Shown here: in pieces, positions 52,667 to 62,220 of the stretch
How positions within the stretch are numbered: the stretch's first letter is position 1
How the letters are laid out: the number at the start of each line of letters is the position of its first letter
Source of the DNA: Salibacterium lacus
GTDB taxonomy: Bacteria > Bacillota > Bacilli > Bacillales > Marinococcaceae
DNA length: 64,000 nt
Reading direction: 5' to 3'
Assembly (NCBI RefSeq): GCF_042684865.1
Contig: NZ_JBHUML010000006.1
Location: 62,001 to 126,000, forward strand
The notes under the pieces: generated by a model
What the model saw: only the letters and a program-made list of their open reading frames with translations
What the model was told of the DNA's origin: nothing
Database searches by the model: none
Made by a program: the position numbers and the translations under genes

Positions 52667-53671
52667 CTAGATCTTGACTTTCTTGTTTGCCATTTTGTCA
52701 AGGTTTTCGAGAATAATACCTGTTCCATTCGCCACACAATTCATCGGTTCCTCCGCAATGATGACCGGTACTCCGAGTTCATCACCGAGCAGTTCATCTA
52801 TGCCGTGCAGAAGGGCCCCGCCGCCGGTGAGAATAACTCCGCGGTCAATAATGTCCGCCGACAGTTCCGGCGGTGTCTGTTCAAGAACATTTTTCGCCGC
52901 ATGAACAATGTGGTTCACCGATTCGGTCAGCGCCTCGTATATTTCCTGTGAATTAATGGTGATGGTCTGCGGCAGGCCGTTCACCATGTCCCGTCCACGG
53001 ATCTCCATTTCCCGGTTGGATCCGTTCGGGGCGACTGTTGCCACCTCTTTTTTCACCATTTCTGCGGTTCGGTCGCCGATTAGAAGCTTATATGATTTCT
53101 TGATATAATTTAAAATATCCAGATCAAATTGATCTCCCGCTGTTTTGATGGAATTCGCCGTAACCACAGATCCCATCGAGAGAACTGCTACATCGGTCGT
53201 GCCGCCGCCGATATCAACTACCATATTCCCGCTCGGCTGGAAGATATCCATACCGGCACCGACCGCGGCCACTTTCGGTTCTTCTTCAATGAATACATTC
53301 TTGCTGCCGCTTTTTTCGGCGGCTTCAATGATTGCTTTCTGCTCGACAGATGTAATGTTGGTCGGGCAGCAGATTAATATCCTCGGCTTGGACATCATGC
53401 TTTTGGCATTCACTTTTACAAGAAAATGATTTAACATGGCTTCTGTCTGATCAAAGTCGGCAATCACACCGTCTTTCATCGGTCTTGTTGCGATGATGTT
53501 GCCCGGGGTGCGGCCCACCATACGGAAGGCTTCCTCTCCGACAGCCATAACATCTCCGCTCTTTCGGTCCATCGCTACGACCGAAGGCTCATCCAGTACA
53601 ATGCCCTGTCCTTTAATATGTATCAATACGTTTGCGGTTCCCAAGTCTATGCCGATATCCCTGCCAAACAT
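52667..53671 (-). CDS. mbl: MreB-like rod-shape protein Mbl
   Basis: A 334-residue actin-fold protein: phosphate 1 (D-I-G-I-D-L-G-T-A-N), connect 1, phosphate 2 (V-V-D-I-G-G-G-T-T-D), and adenosine motif (GVILTGGGALLHGID). It forms membrane-bound filaments that guide lateral wall synthesis. It is placed with spoIIID upstream and flhO downstream, as for mbl in Bacillus rather than mreB, which sits with mreCD. Length is normal (333 in B. subtilis). Confidence 0.95.
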   Translation of the reverse strand: MFGRDIGIDLGTANVLIHIKGQGIVLDEPSVVAMDRKSGDVMAVGEEAFRMVGRTPGNIIATRPMKDGVIADFDQTEAMLNHFLVKVNAKSMMSKPRILICCPTNITSVEQKAIIEAAEKSGSKNVFIEEEPKVAAVGAGMDIFQPSGNMVVDIGGGTTDVAVLSMGSVVTANSIKTAGDQFDLDILNYIKKSYKLLIGDRTAEMVKKEVATVAPNGSNREMEIRGRDMVNGLPQTITINSQEIYEALTESVNHIVHAAKNVLEQTPPELSADIIDRGVILTGGGALLHGIDELLGDELGVPVIIAEEPMNCVANGTGIILENLDKMANKKVKI

Positions 53672-53913
53672 GGCTTATATTCCTCCTCGTCGATTGTGAG
53701 CGGTCTTTAAAAATGGATGACTTTATCCGTTAGTATAACATCAATTGATATGGTCCATGCTCTTTTATATCAAACGTTAGTCTCTATTGTATGATTTTAT
53801 CATATTTTATCAGCCAGCGGAATATATCCTCGTTCTTCTTCGGGATTTGTTTTTCGAAGACTGTCCAAAAATGAAGAAGCTTGTTCTTTTCAGACAGCCT
53901 TTTGACAAAAGGA

Positions 53914-54192
53914 TTAAAGAGTGAGTTCTGTTTCCATACTTTTCCGGTCGTTCTCATATTTCGTGCGCGTAGCTTCTCCGCCGCGCAGGTGACGAATGGA
54001 TTTGTGATAATCCAGGACAAACTTCACTTCTTCGGCAAGTTCCGGGTTAATGGTTTCCAGTCGTTCGGTTAAATCTTTATGGACCGTACTCTTGGAAACG
54101 CCGAATTCTTTTGCTATCACCCGCACTGTCTTGCGCGTTTCGACAACATACCGTGCCATCCTGATCGTTCGCTCTTTGATGTAATCATGCAC
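53914..54192 (-). CDS. spoIIID: sporulation transcription factor SpoIIID
   Basis: A 92-residue protein with a helix-turn-helix (V-R-V-I-A-K-E-F-G-V-S-K-S-T-V-H-K-D) near 22-45 and a basic C-terminal helix. It acts in the mother cell to switch off SigE genes and help start sigK expression. The start is GTG at 54192 after TAGGAGGCGA. The position upstream of mbl is as in B. subtilis. Confidence 0.95.
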   Translation of the reverse strand: MHDYIKERTIRMARYVVETRKTVRVIAKEFGVSKSTVHKDLTERLETINPELAEEVKFVLDYHKSIRHLRGGEATRTKYENDRKSMETELTL

Positions 54193-54413
54193 ACCACTCG
54201 CCTCCTACCGCAATCTTGGTGAATTAATACAGTTTATTAAACAAGAGCGATGGATATACCAAAAAGTCTGATAGGACAAGGGTTAAAGACTGATGAAGAG
54301 GCTGGGAGCGGACTAGAATACGGCGTTTTGCAGCCGGATATTTCATTCAGAAAATTTGGTTATTACATACAGGGGCCGTGTAAGAGAACTCGAAAAGAAA
54401 GGAGTGGTGCTGG
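54193..54413. other. spoIIID upstream region
   Basis: No gene. The spoIIID promoter (SigE type) should be here; I could not assign -35 and -10 elements with confidence. Confidence 0.4.
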
Positions 54414-54491
54414 ATGCTGCATCAGAAGATCAACGGCACGTGTCCCATTCCCGCCCATGAAATTATCACGCACTCTGACAAACAGCGATAA
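54414..54491 (+). CDS. possible 25-residue peptide
   Basis: ATG at 54414 is ten bases after AAAGGAG; the frame gives M-L-H-Q-K...H-S-D-K-Q-R and stops at 54491. It contains one Cys and several His and has no transmembrane segment. No homologue comes to mind. The ribosome site is the only support. Confidence 0.2.
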   Translation: MLHQKINGTCPIPAHEIITHSDKQR

Positions 54492-54515
54492 AAAACATCA
54501 TTTCCCAGGAAATAA

Positions 54516-54547
54516 TGAAAAAATCAGCGGCAGGACGCCGCTGATTT
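54516..54547 (-). terminator. terminator of the symporter gene
   Basis: AAATCAGCGGC pairs with GCCGCTGATTT; TTTTTC follows on the minus strand. Confidence 0.85.
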
Positions 54548-54579
54548 CCAGAATAAGCTGTAAGCTTCGGAGTTTCATT

Positions 54580-56235
54580 TTACTTTCCGTCGTTTATCCA
54601 TACTTCCCCGTCTTTGTACGTCATCTGTTCCGGATAGCGTAAATCGATGACATCGTCCTGCAGACGCTGCGGTGGTGCCGGCGTGTTTTTAGATACAAGC
54701 ACACAAACGAGGAAATTGATCGGCACCCCGATCAGACCGGCGCCGGTGTCCTGAATCCCCAGAAGCGTGATGCCGTTCATAGCAAGGAAAATATAGCCAA
54801 GGGTACAGCCCAGCCCTGCGAGCATTCCTGCAATGGCACCATGGGTATTCATCCGTTTCCACCATATGCCGAGGAACAGAACCGGAAAGAACGTTCCGCC
54901 CGCCAGCGCAAAGGCCCACGCTACAATCTGGGTAATCACACCCGGTGGATCCAGAGCCACAAGTCCGGCAATGACGGTCGAAAGGACAATCGCGATTCGT
55001 CCTGCCAGGAGTCTCTTTGCATCCGATGCATCCGGCTTCATTAAGCGGTAATAGATATCATGAGCAAAGGAAGAGGAAATGGTAATCAAAAGTCCCCCCG
55101 CTGTCGATAGGGCAGCCGCCATTGCGCCGGCGGCAACGAGACCGATGACAAACAATCCGAGCTCGGCAATCTCCGGCGTCGCCATCACAACGATGTCCTC
55201 CCCTACAGACAGCTCTGTCCACTGCAGAATACCGTCTCCGTTTTTATCGGCCGTCTGCAGCAAACCTGTATTCACCCAGCTTTCCGTCCAGGCCGGCAGT
55301 TGGTCCATGGGACTTCCGGCAACCCGGGTCATTAAAATGAAACGCGAAAATGCAGCATAGGCAGGAGCCGACAAATAAAGAATGCCGATAAAGAGCAGCG
55401 CAAAGGCACCGCTCCAGCGCGCCGCTTTCATCGTGCTGACTGTAAAAAAGCGGACGATAACATGCGGAAGCGCTGATGTACCAACCATTAATGTGAACAT
55501 CAAGGCAAGAAACTGGCTTTTATCACTTTCTGTAAATGGAGCGAAATATTCCGACAATCCGAGCTGCCGGTCTATTTGTCCTATGTCATCGACAATCTCT
55601 CCATATGTCAGCCAAGGCAATGGATTACCTGTTATCTGCAAAGACATGAATACAATGGGAATGATATAAGCCACAATAAGAATCATATATTGTGCCACCT
55701 GCGTCCAGGTAACCCCTTTCATTCCACCAAGCGTCGCATAGATAGCAATGATCACAACGCCGATCATCGTTCCATATGCCGCGGGTATGTTAAACAGCCT
55801 GCCTATCACCACACCAGAACCGGATAACTGTCCGATAATGTAGGTGAAACTGATAATAACGGTTGCAATCGCAGCAATCAACCGGGCGGTATTGCTTTCG
55901 AACCGGTCCCCGATAAATTCCGGCACGGTGAACCGTCCGTATTTACGCAGCTGCGGAGCAAGCAGAAATGTGAGAAGCAGAAATCCTCCCGTCCAGCCCA
56001 TAATATAGGGCAGTCCATCGTAGCCAAGAGCCATAACCGTGCCGGCCATTCCGATAAAGGACGCGGCGCTCATCCAGTCGCCGCCGATCGCCATACCGTT
56101 CCACATTGGCGGAATACCACGGCTCGCTACGTAAAAATCCGATGTTGCTCTCGCCCTGTTATATATAGAGATACCAATATAAAGAGCAAACGTAACCAAA
56201 ATAAGTCCAAGGGACACAAGCATCTGCGAATCCAT
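54580..56235 (-). CDS. sodium:solute symporter (acetate/monocarboxylate type)
   Basis: A 551-residue SSS-family transporter with about 13 transmembrane helices. It has the family signature near the middle (A-A-A-L-S-T-A-G-G-L-L-I-T-I-S-S) and S-A-A-S-F-I-G-M-A-G-T near residue 57. Together with the small DUF4212 protein upstream it forms the two-part ActP-like system common in Bacillales and marine bacteria. The likely substrate is acetate, pyruvate or another short acid, inferred from relatives. The stop leads straight into the terminator at 54516-54547. Confidence 0.85.
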   Translation of the reverse strand: MDSQMLVSLGLILVTFALYIGISIYNRARATSDFYVASRGIPPMWNGMAIGGDWMSAASFIGMAGTVMALGYDGLPYIMGWTGGFLLLTFLLAPQLRKYGRFTVPEFIGDRFESNTARLIAAIATVIISFTYIIGQLSGSGVVIGRLFNIPAAYGTMIGVVIIAIYATLGGMKGVTWTQVAQYMILIVAYIIPIVFMSLQITGNPLPWLTYGEIVDDIGQIDRQLGLSEYFAPFTESDKSQFLALMFTLMVGTSALPHVIVRFFTVSTMKAARWSGAFALLFIGILYLSAPAYAAFSRFILMTRVAGSPMDQLPAWTESWVNTGLLQTADKNGDGILQWTELSVGEDIVVMATPEIAELGLFVIGLVAAGAMAAALSTAGGLLITISSSFAHDIYYRLMKPDASDAKRLLAGRIAIVLSTVIAGLVALDPPGVITQIVAWAFALAGGTFFPVLFLGIWWKRMNTHGAIAGMLAGLGCTLGYIFLAMNGITLLGIQDTGAGLIGVPINFLVCVLVSKNTPAPPQRLQDDVIDLRYPEQMTYKDGEVWINDGK

Positions 56236-56271
56236 ATATTCATTCCCCTCTCTTCTATAACGTGCTGCGTT

Positions 56272-56583
56272 TTATTCCTGCGTATGTTTCTGGTCACTGA
56301 CAGCAGCATTTGCCGTGTCATCGATACCATACTTTTTGTCAATCCGGTCACTGAATACGGCATTCAAAAACAGGCAGAGAATGAAAACAATCACTGCTCC
56401 CTGCGAACCCATATAATAATGAAATTCCACGCCCAGAAATTTAAATTGGGAAAAGAACTCTGCAAATGCCGCTACGCCAAACGATACGACAAAACCTATG
56501 CTCAAAAAGATAATAATCAATCTTGTCCGCATACGAAAATATGCCTCTGCCGTCTTCTTATCTACTTTCCGCAATGTATCCAC
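56272..56583 (-). CDS. DUF4212 small subunit of the sodium symporter
   Basis: A 103-residue protein with two transmembrane helices (about 20-45 and 55-80) and a Y-F-R-x-R-T/L opening, as in DUF4212, which almost always precedes an SSS-type symporter. The next gene is such a symporter, 36 bases away. It may help fold or gate the transporter. GGAGGTGGATAC precedes the ATG. Confidence 0.85.
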   Translation of the reverse strand: MDTLRKVDKKTAEAYFRMRTRLIIIFLSIGFVVSFGVAAFAEFFSQFKFLGVEFHYYMGSQGAVIVFILCLFLNAVFSDRIDKKYGIDDTANAAVSDQKHTQE

Positions 56584-56681
56584 CTCCGTTTAGTATGTCC
56601 CGCGTGCTGCATGGATGGTTACTCCTGAAAACAACCCTGCCCCCCTCCTCTATGTAATCGCTTTCAAAAAATCCCTGTCAT

Positions 56682-56864
56682 CTACCGCATTCCCATGATC
56701 ATCTGGATCGTTTCCCACAACGGAAGCGGCACCATCACAATTTGAATAACAATGTACACACCCATAGCAGCAAACGGCGCGGCAAGAAGAATCGGCTTCT
56801 TCCATTTCAACATGCCGATGATCGCTGCAATGGCAAGGACCCAGAACCCAATAAGAATACCCAT
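56682..56864 (-). CDS. small membrane protein, 60 residues
   Basis: Two hydrophobic helices (about 2-20 and 28-50) with M-L-K-W-K-K-P between them. The start is ATG at 56864 after AGGAGGGTGACC; a longer frame overlaps that site. It is upstream of the symporter pair on the same strand, 98 bases away. Not recognised. Confidence 0.6.
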   Translation of the reverse strand: MGILIGFWVLAIAAIIGMLKWKKPILLAAPFAAMGVYIVIQIVMVPLPLWETIQMIMGMR

Positions 56865-57102
56865 GGTCACCCTCCTTCCTTTTCTAAAGGATGCTTTGTG
56901 AGGCGGATCATATGATCTGTTCAACCTCACCTTTTATGTTGTTATAGTACAAATTATTTCAAACATTCCTTATGTCAGTCAATTCTTTTTTCACATAATG
57001 TTCAATTATTTTTCAACATATTGTGACATTTTCGTGTGTTGCTGTTTTCTACTTGAAAAAGTGAAAGCCGCGCCAATATCCCGGTGCAGCTACTATCACA
57101 AA

Positions 57103-57145
57103 AAGCCCGGACGATGTCAGCTGCTTCATGCAGCATCGTCCGGGC
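57103..57145 (-). terminator. terminator of spoIIQ
   Basis: GCCCGGACGATG pairs with CATCGTCCGGGC on either strand; TTTTTGTG follows on the minus strand. Confidence 0.85.
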
Positions 57146-57171
57146 GTTCTCCCTGTTACTTCGTCTCTGAC

Positions 57172-58047
57172 TTATCCATTCTCATTCTCGTTATCTTCGT
57201 TACCGTCATCGCCGTCCAGGATAGGGAATTCCTCCAGACCGGACGATTCTTCCTCATCGTTCTCTGAGTCATCCCCTTCGTCTTCGCGTGCTGTCTGCTC
57301 TTCTTCCTTGTTTCCACTGTCACTGCTTAATGCCGTAAGCTGTTGATGAAAGGCTTCGTCCGGATTAAGCGGCTCTCCGTTTCTGCGTACTTCAAAATGA
57401 GCGTGAACGCCTGCATCTTTGTTATAGAGATTTTCAGCTGCTGCGCCCAAAACAGAACCCTGCGTAATCGTATCGCCTTCTTCCACTTTTATATCCTGAA
57501 GGCTACTGTAGGAAGTGACGATGTTATCGGTGTGTTTAACATCCACAACCTGTCCGAGAATCTCATCATTTTCTACGTTTACTACTTCACCCGTCGCGGC
57601 CGCCGTGACTTCAAACGATTCTTCGTCCTGACCGGCAATATCGATCCCTTTGTTCTGATAGTACATATCATTGTAGTATACGAGAGAATCCTGCTGTTCT
57701 TCAGCTGAAGCGTCATGATCGTAATAATACCCAATAATATCTACACTATCTTCGTCCATCACCGGCATCTGCAGCGTCTCGTCTCCGGAAGCGGCGGGCA
57801 TGCTGTCTTCGCCTTCCATCGTTCCTTCATTTTCGCCTGCATCCTGCTCTTGTGCCGGAGGTTGTTCTTCTTCCGCCTGGTTTGTGCCGGTTGGACTCTG
57901 GATGACAAAGTACGTCCCCAGCAGAAAGGCGCAGACACTCAAGTAAGCAGCCGGCCAGAACCATTTTTGTTTTGACCAAGTCCGTAGTCTGTCCTTCATT
58001 CCTCTGCGTTCTCTTGCTGCGGCTTGCTGTTTTTCCTTATTTTTCAT
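57172..58047 (-). CDS. spoIIQ: SpoIIQ-like forespore membrane protein (LytM fold)
   Basis: A 291-residue protein: basic N-terminus, one transmembrane helix (about 30-50), an acidic linker and a LytM/M23 domain (about 135-235). The first metal ligand is replaced (N-K-G-I-D where peptidases have H-x-G-x-D), while HAH is present near 220, so it is probably not an active peptidase, as in SpoIIQ proteins of Bacillus. It would join with mother-cell SpoIIIAH across the engulfing membranes. The C-terminal ~60 residues are acidic and disordered. GAGGTGATAATC precedes the ATG at 58047. It lies beside spoIID, as in B. subtilis. Confidence 0.88.
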   Translation of the reverse strand: MKNKEKQQAAARERRGMKDRLRTWSKQKWFWPAAYLSVCAFLLGTYFVIQSPTGTNQAEEEQPPAQEQDAGENEGTMEGEDSMPAASGDETLQMPVMDEDSVDIIGYYYDHDASAEEQQDSLVYYNDMYYQNKGIDIAGQDEESFEVTAAATGEVVNVENDEILGQVVDVKHTDNIVTSYSSLQDIKVEEGDTITQGSVLGAAAENLYNKDAGVHAHFEVRRNGEPLNPDEAFHQQLTALSSDSGNKEEEQTAREDEGDDSENDEEESSGLEEFPILDGDDGNEDNENENG

Positions 58048-58140
58048 GATTATCACCTCAGCTCCCATTGTGATCAGGAGTGAGGAAAATTATACCTTTG
58101 AATGCGGATTTTTTATTCGAATTTTTCTAAAGGGGGACAT

Positions 58141-59133
58141 TCAGGACAGTCCTGCTATTTCAACCCCCTTATAATAGTGCTTCACAATTTCCTCATATGT
58201 CTTTCCTTCATCAGCCATGCCATCCGCGCCGTACTGGCTCATCCCGACACCATGTCCCCAACCTTTCGTTGCAAAAATCATCTTATCTCCCTGGCGGCTG
58301 ATGGTAAAATCAGTGGAATCGAGCTCCAGTTCCTCCCGGATGTCACGCCCTGAAAATGTTTCCCCGCCTAGCTCCACTTCTTCCACTCTGCTGCTTTCGG
58401 TACGGCTTAAAACAGTACCGGATGCGCCTTCAGACAGTGAAATACCAAGAGCCTGTTCCACCTCAGCCACGGACATGGACATTTCATTTGCATACCGGGG
58501 GGACTCTGTATCCCACGGACTTTCCACACTTTGCAGATACGGCTCCGGGTTCTGCCAGTAATCTTCCGCATTTTCGGTATGACCGTTGCTGGTGGAAAAA
58601 AAGGAAGCTGTGATCGGCTGTCCTTCATACGTTAAGACCTGTCCTTTTGTGGCACGTACTGCTTCGTTTATTTTTTTCATTTTCCATTCAAAATCTCCTC
58701 CCCACTCTTCCTTCAGCTCTTCTTCACTTTGATACACCTGATGCATCGTTGTATCGGTGACAAGCGCTCCGTCCGGCAGGTTGATTTCTGAAGGAGAGGC
58801 GATCTGTTTCGCCGCGTACGTCCGTGCTGTGAGGGCCTGGGCTTTCAGAGCTTCTATATCAAATGATACCGGCATCTCAGAGGCAACCACTCCCGCCACG
58901 TATTCCTCAAGACCGGTCTGTTCCACCGTTTCGGTTTCACTGCGGAATACAGGGATGGTTCGTTCCGATTCTTCAGCCGGCTGGGTCAGCGGCTCCTCCC
59001 CGGAGCTTTCCGGTGCGGTATCGGTTGTCTGTGTACCAGATGAATCAGGTGGCCCCCCTATGCTGATGAATAACACCGGGATAAGAAAAAACAATACGAA
59101 AAGAAATACGGAGATCAACGCTCCTTTTTTCAT
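58141..59133 (-). CDS. spoIID: stage II sporulation protein D (lytic transglycosylase)
   Basis: A 330-residue membrane-anchored enzyme with an N-terminal helix (about 5-27) and the SpoIID domain (about 60-325). Seen are EEYVAGVVASEMP (catalytic Glu), A-L-K-A-Q-A-L-T-A-R-T-Y-A and W-G-H-G-V-G-M-S-Q-Y-G-A. It cuts glycan strands during engulfment. The murA-spoIID-spoIIQ order matches B. subtilis. It is transcribed toward spoIIQ with a 93-base gap. Confidence 0.95.
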   Translation of the reverse strand: MKKGALISVFLFVLFFLIPVLFISIGGPPDSSGTQTTDTAPESSGEEPLTQPAEESERTIPVFRSETETVEQTGLEEYVAGVVASEMPVSFDIEALKAQALTARTYAAKQIASPSEINLPDGALVTDTTMHQVYQSEEELKEEWGGDFEWKMKKINEAVRATKGQVLTYEGQPITASFFSTSNGHTENAEDYWQNPEPYLQSVESPWDTESPRYANEMSMSVAEVEQALGISLSEGASGTVLSRTESSRVEEVELGGETFSGRDIREELELDSTDFTISRQGDKMIFATKGWGHGVGMSQYGADGMADEGKTYEEIVKHYYKGVEIAGLS

Positions 59134-59533
59134 CCATTTACCGCCCCCTGTTTCCTTTCATTGTGCACACACTTTCCATATGTATGCCGCACGTCTCCGG
59201 CGTATGATTGAATCCTGTGCGGGATATAGCTTTTAAAAAGGACTGGATTGAGTGTCGACGCATAGCTGAAAAGGGTTGAGGAGGGGATACTGCGGTTGTT
59301 CCCGGCCGGAGCGGGATCGATGGGGGTGTATCAAAAATCTACTACCAGACATAAAATACTTCGCTAACATGTTGGGCATGCGCTGCAGGCGGACGCTTTC
59401 ACTCCAGAGCACAAGGGCGACATCGGTTCGCCGGGGCTCACCGTGTCTTCTATGCCGCGGGCAGCGCCTCATTCCCCACAGGTGTCGCCGCCTTCCGCTC
59501 CTGCCCGTGATTACATTCTCTTTATCACAAAAA

Positions 59534-59560
59534 GGGAGCTGTACCTTTTGATACAGCCCC
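59534..59560. terminator. terminator-type hairpin, family shared with 17503
   Basis: GGGAGCTGTA pairs with TACAGCCCC; A-run before. It is nearly identical to the hairpins at 17503-17533 and 59814-59839. Confidence 0.6.
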
Positions 59561-59806
59561 CATCGACTTCCACCTCAGGATATTAATTCCTGTTTCCAGC
59601 GGCGCAGTGTCCACCAAATTGTTATCCGCGGACACTATGTTCTTATTTTTCGATGGCAGTGTACACAGCCGGATGAATCACAGCCAAAAGGAACCCCCGC
59701 TGAAGGTGTTGGCCTGTCTGCAGGCACAGGGTTCTCTTTTAGAGTACAAGGGCGGCATCCAAATCCGCTTCCTTCCACTTCTATCCAGGGTTTCATTCTC
59801 TTTCAT

Positions 59807-59839
59807 AAAAAAAGGAGCTGTATCTATTGATACAACCCC
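59807..59839 (-). terminator. terminator of murA
   Basis: On the minus strand GGGGTTGTATC pairs with GATACAGCTCC, followed by seven T; it starts seven bases after the murA stop. Confidence 0.85.
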
Positions 59840-59846
59840 GGTTGAT

Positions 59847-61163
59847 TTAATGATTGACGGTACGTAGTATTTTTTCTTCCTTGGAAGAGCTTTCTTCCAT
59901 CTCTGTCACTTCCACTCGTTCCACACGGGCTCCCAGTCCCTGCAGTTTCTTGTGGAAATCGACATAACCTCGGTCGAGATGCCTCAGCTCGGTCAACGTG
60001 GTTTCCCCTTCAGCCACGAGTCCGGCGATAATCAAGGCAGCGCCGGCCCGCAGATCGGTAGCTGCCACTTCGGCTCCCTGCAGACGGGTCGGGCCGCTGA
60101 CGATGGCCGTTTTTCCTTCAATTTTCACGTCTGCGTTCATGCGGCGGAATTCCTCGACATGCATGAAGCGGTTCTCAAATACGGTCTCTGTGATGACAGC
60201 CGTCCCTTTCGCCTGCGTGAGAAGCGCCATGAACTGCGCCTGCATATCTGTTGGGAATCCGGGATGCGGCATGGTTTTCAGGTCCACCGGCCGGAGAATA
60301 TCCGGCCCGATTACTCTCATACCGTTATCCTCGTCTTCAATGATAACGCCCATTTCACGGAGCTTCGCGACAAGCGGGCGGATATGCTCGTGAATCGCAC
60401 CTTCGACAAATACATCTCCGCCTGTAATGGCCGAGGCGATCATAAGGGACCCTGCTTCAATCCGGTCCGGAATGATGGAGTGTACGGCCCCTTTCATCTG
60501 TTTGACGCCTTCGATTCGAATCGTCCCGGTACCGGCCCCGCGGACTTTGGCACCCATGGCATTCAGGTAGTTCGCCAGGTCCACAATTTCCGGTTCTTCC
60601 GCCACATTCTCAAGAATGGTCGTTCCTTCAGCGAGAGTAGCCGCCATCATAATGTTTTCCGTCGCTCCTACACTCGGGAAATCGAGATAAATCCGGGCTC
60701 CCTGGAGGCGGCCCTGTACTTTCGCTTCAATGTAGCCGTTGCCGATCTCCACAACAGCTCCCATTGCTTCGAAGCCTTTGAGATGCTGGTCAATCGGACG
60801 GGATCCAATCGCGCAGCCTCCCGGAAGTGCAATATGAGCGCACCCTTTTCTTGCAAGCAGCGGTCCCATGACGAGAAAGGACGCCCGCATTTTTCGAACG
60901 TATTCAAATGGAGCTTCTGTCGTCAGTTCACCTTCTGCATTGGACGTGAATACCCCGTTTTCAACATTCACATCTGCATCCATATAATTCAGTACATTTT
61001 TCATTGTAAATACATCAGCTAAAGTCGGGACATCATATATAGTGCTCGTTCCTTCTTCAGCGAGGAGGGAGGCGGCGATAACCGGAAGAACAGAATTCTT
61101 TGCGCCTTCTGCTTTCACGGTTCCGTTCAGCCGCTTTCCTCCCCTGACTACTATTTTTTCCAA
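59847..61163 (-). CDS. murA: UDP-N-acetylglucosamine 1-carboxyvinyltransferase
   Basis: A 438-residue enzyme that transfers enolpyruvate to UDP-GlcNAc, the first committed step of peptidoglycan synthesis. Seen are the N-terminal G-A-K-N-x-x-L-P motif (Lys22 type), the catalytic Cys in GGCAIGSRP near 117 and H-P-G-F-P-T-D near 300. The start is TTG at 61163, six bases after GGAGGGG, which gives the normal family length; the longer frame adds 58 unrelated residues. By position beside spoIID it is the murAA-type copy. Confidence 0.95.
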   Translation of the reverse strand: MEKIVVRGGKRLNGTVKAEGAKNSVLPVIAASLLAEEGTSTIYDVPTLADVFTMKNVLNYMDADVNVENGVFTSNAEGELTTEAPFEYVRKMRASFLVMGPLLARKGCAHIALPGGCAIGSRPIDQHLKGFEAMGAVVEIGNGYIEAKVQGRLQGARIYLDFPSVGATENIMMAATLAEGTTILENVAEEPEIVDLANYLNAMGAKVRGAGTGTIRIEGVKQMKGAVHSIIPDRIEAGSLMIASAITGGDVFVEGAIHEHIRPLVAKLREMGVIIEDEDNGMRVIGPDILRPVDLKTMPHPGFPTDMQAQFMALLTQAKGTAVITETVFENRFMHVEEFRRMNADVKIEGKTAIVSGPTRLQGAEVAATDLRAGAALIIAGLVAEGETTLTELRHLDRGYVDFHKKLQGLGARVERVEVTEMEESSSKEEKILRTVNH

Positions 61164-61595
61164 CGTTTTCCCCTCCGCGTCCGTTATAGTTCGTATCGTT
61201 TCTGCATGAGAATGACGTGTCCCGCCTGTTTTCATGCAGGCAGAATCAGTCATCTTTGTATTATGGATATTCATTCGTCCATGTAGGCGTGCCCTGTCCA
61301 GTAAAGAAACGGGTGCCCATTCTCGTCTTGTGTCCATTATTCATTACATTTGCTATTTCGTTTAGTCGTCGTGACAGGCTGCCGTGTTACAGATTACCCT
61401 GAAAAATGCCGGAGGGGGGATGATTCGCCGCCCCATTTTCCGGCTGTTCGCTATTTGCATCTGTTTTTCGACAAAGCGGCTGTCGTCTTACGTCGCAGCA
61501 TAAGGCACCCTGTGCCGGCGTGCCCGGGTGCACGTCCTCATTTCTCATTTTCACCGGAGAGAGCACGGGCATACGTGGAAGATGGAGGGAGCTTC
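61164..61595. other. murA upstream region
   Basis: A 432-base gap where B. subtilis has ywmB and ywmA-type genes. Frames here (for example 61387-61599, minus) have no ribosome site and unlikely composition. The murA promoter was not identified. Confidence 0.4.
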
Positions 61596-61826
61596 TCAAA
61601 AGAAATACCTGAGCGTCAAAGACCCTTGCAGGTACTCAATGAAAAACGAACTGACAAGGTGGCTCAACGCAATCGTCACAAGCACCATGAGCAGTTTCGC
61701 CTTCGGGCCTTCCGGATTCCGCAGAAAAACATCGAAGCGGAAAGACTGCAGACTCCACCATACAATAACCAAAAAGATAAGGTTGACAGTAATATGTAAG
61801 ATCGCGTCCTGCCCTTCAGGATTCAT
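61596..61826 (-). CDS. DUF1146 membrane protein (YwzB type)
   Basis: A 76-residue protein with two transmembrane helices (about 10-28 and 45-65) and the DUF1146 pattern W-W-x-L-Q-x-x-x-x-D-x-F-L-x-N-P between them. AAGGAGTTTTCAGCG precedes the ATG. In Bacillus this gene also lies between atpC and murA. Function unknown. Confidence 0.85.
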   Translation of the reverse strand: MNPEGQDAILHITVNLIFLVIVWWSLQSFRFDVFLRNPEGPKAKLLMVLVTIALSHLVSSFFIEYLQGSLTLRYFF

Positions 61827-62220
61827 CGCTGAAAACTCCTTAACAGCCCTTCAGACAATCCGAGGTGTATCTTAGGGCATTTTGCTGAAAGGGAAAAGAG
61901 CCCTTTCTCTCATTCAAACACATCACTTTATTGTAACATATCTGACTGCTTTCGACAGCATATTCCACTATGAGACTGATCTGTAACGGTCGTTTCAGCA
62001 AAATAATAACCTATATTACCATGACATAGTAGATATACCTCAATTATAATAAAAAAAAACAGGTTTTTGTATAAAAATCGGATATTTTTTAAAATTATAT
62101 TACATTCGATATTTAATATGTAACATAATCGTAAAATACTTAGGAGAAAAATCACTGTATATATCCCTTTGTTTCAGGGCCTGCATTCAAAATGTATGGG
62201 GCATAAAGAGAGGAGGACTT
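61827..62220. other. AT-rich intergenic region
   Basis: A divergent region upstream of DUF1146 and DUF1722 genes; very AT-rich around 62040-62110. No specific element recognised. Confidence 0.4.

Larger units (their letters stand above)
59134..59846. other. spoIID-murA intergenic region with repeats
   Basis: A 713-base gap with the inverted copy of the 44004-44090 repeat (59650-59735), copies of CGATG(C/T)CGCCCTTGTGCTC (59392-59425, 59745-59765) and two near-identical terminator hairpins. No supported gene. Confidence 0.6.

Noticed and set aside
54250..54642. A 130-residue plus frame between spoIIID and the symporter
   Set aside because: Runs through the symporter terminator and into its 3' end; composition is not protein-like.
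61387..61599. A 70-residue minus frame upstream of murA, at the ywmB position
   Set aside because: No ribosome site, overlaps the DUF1146 stop, and shows no similarity to YwmB.
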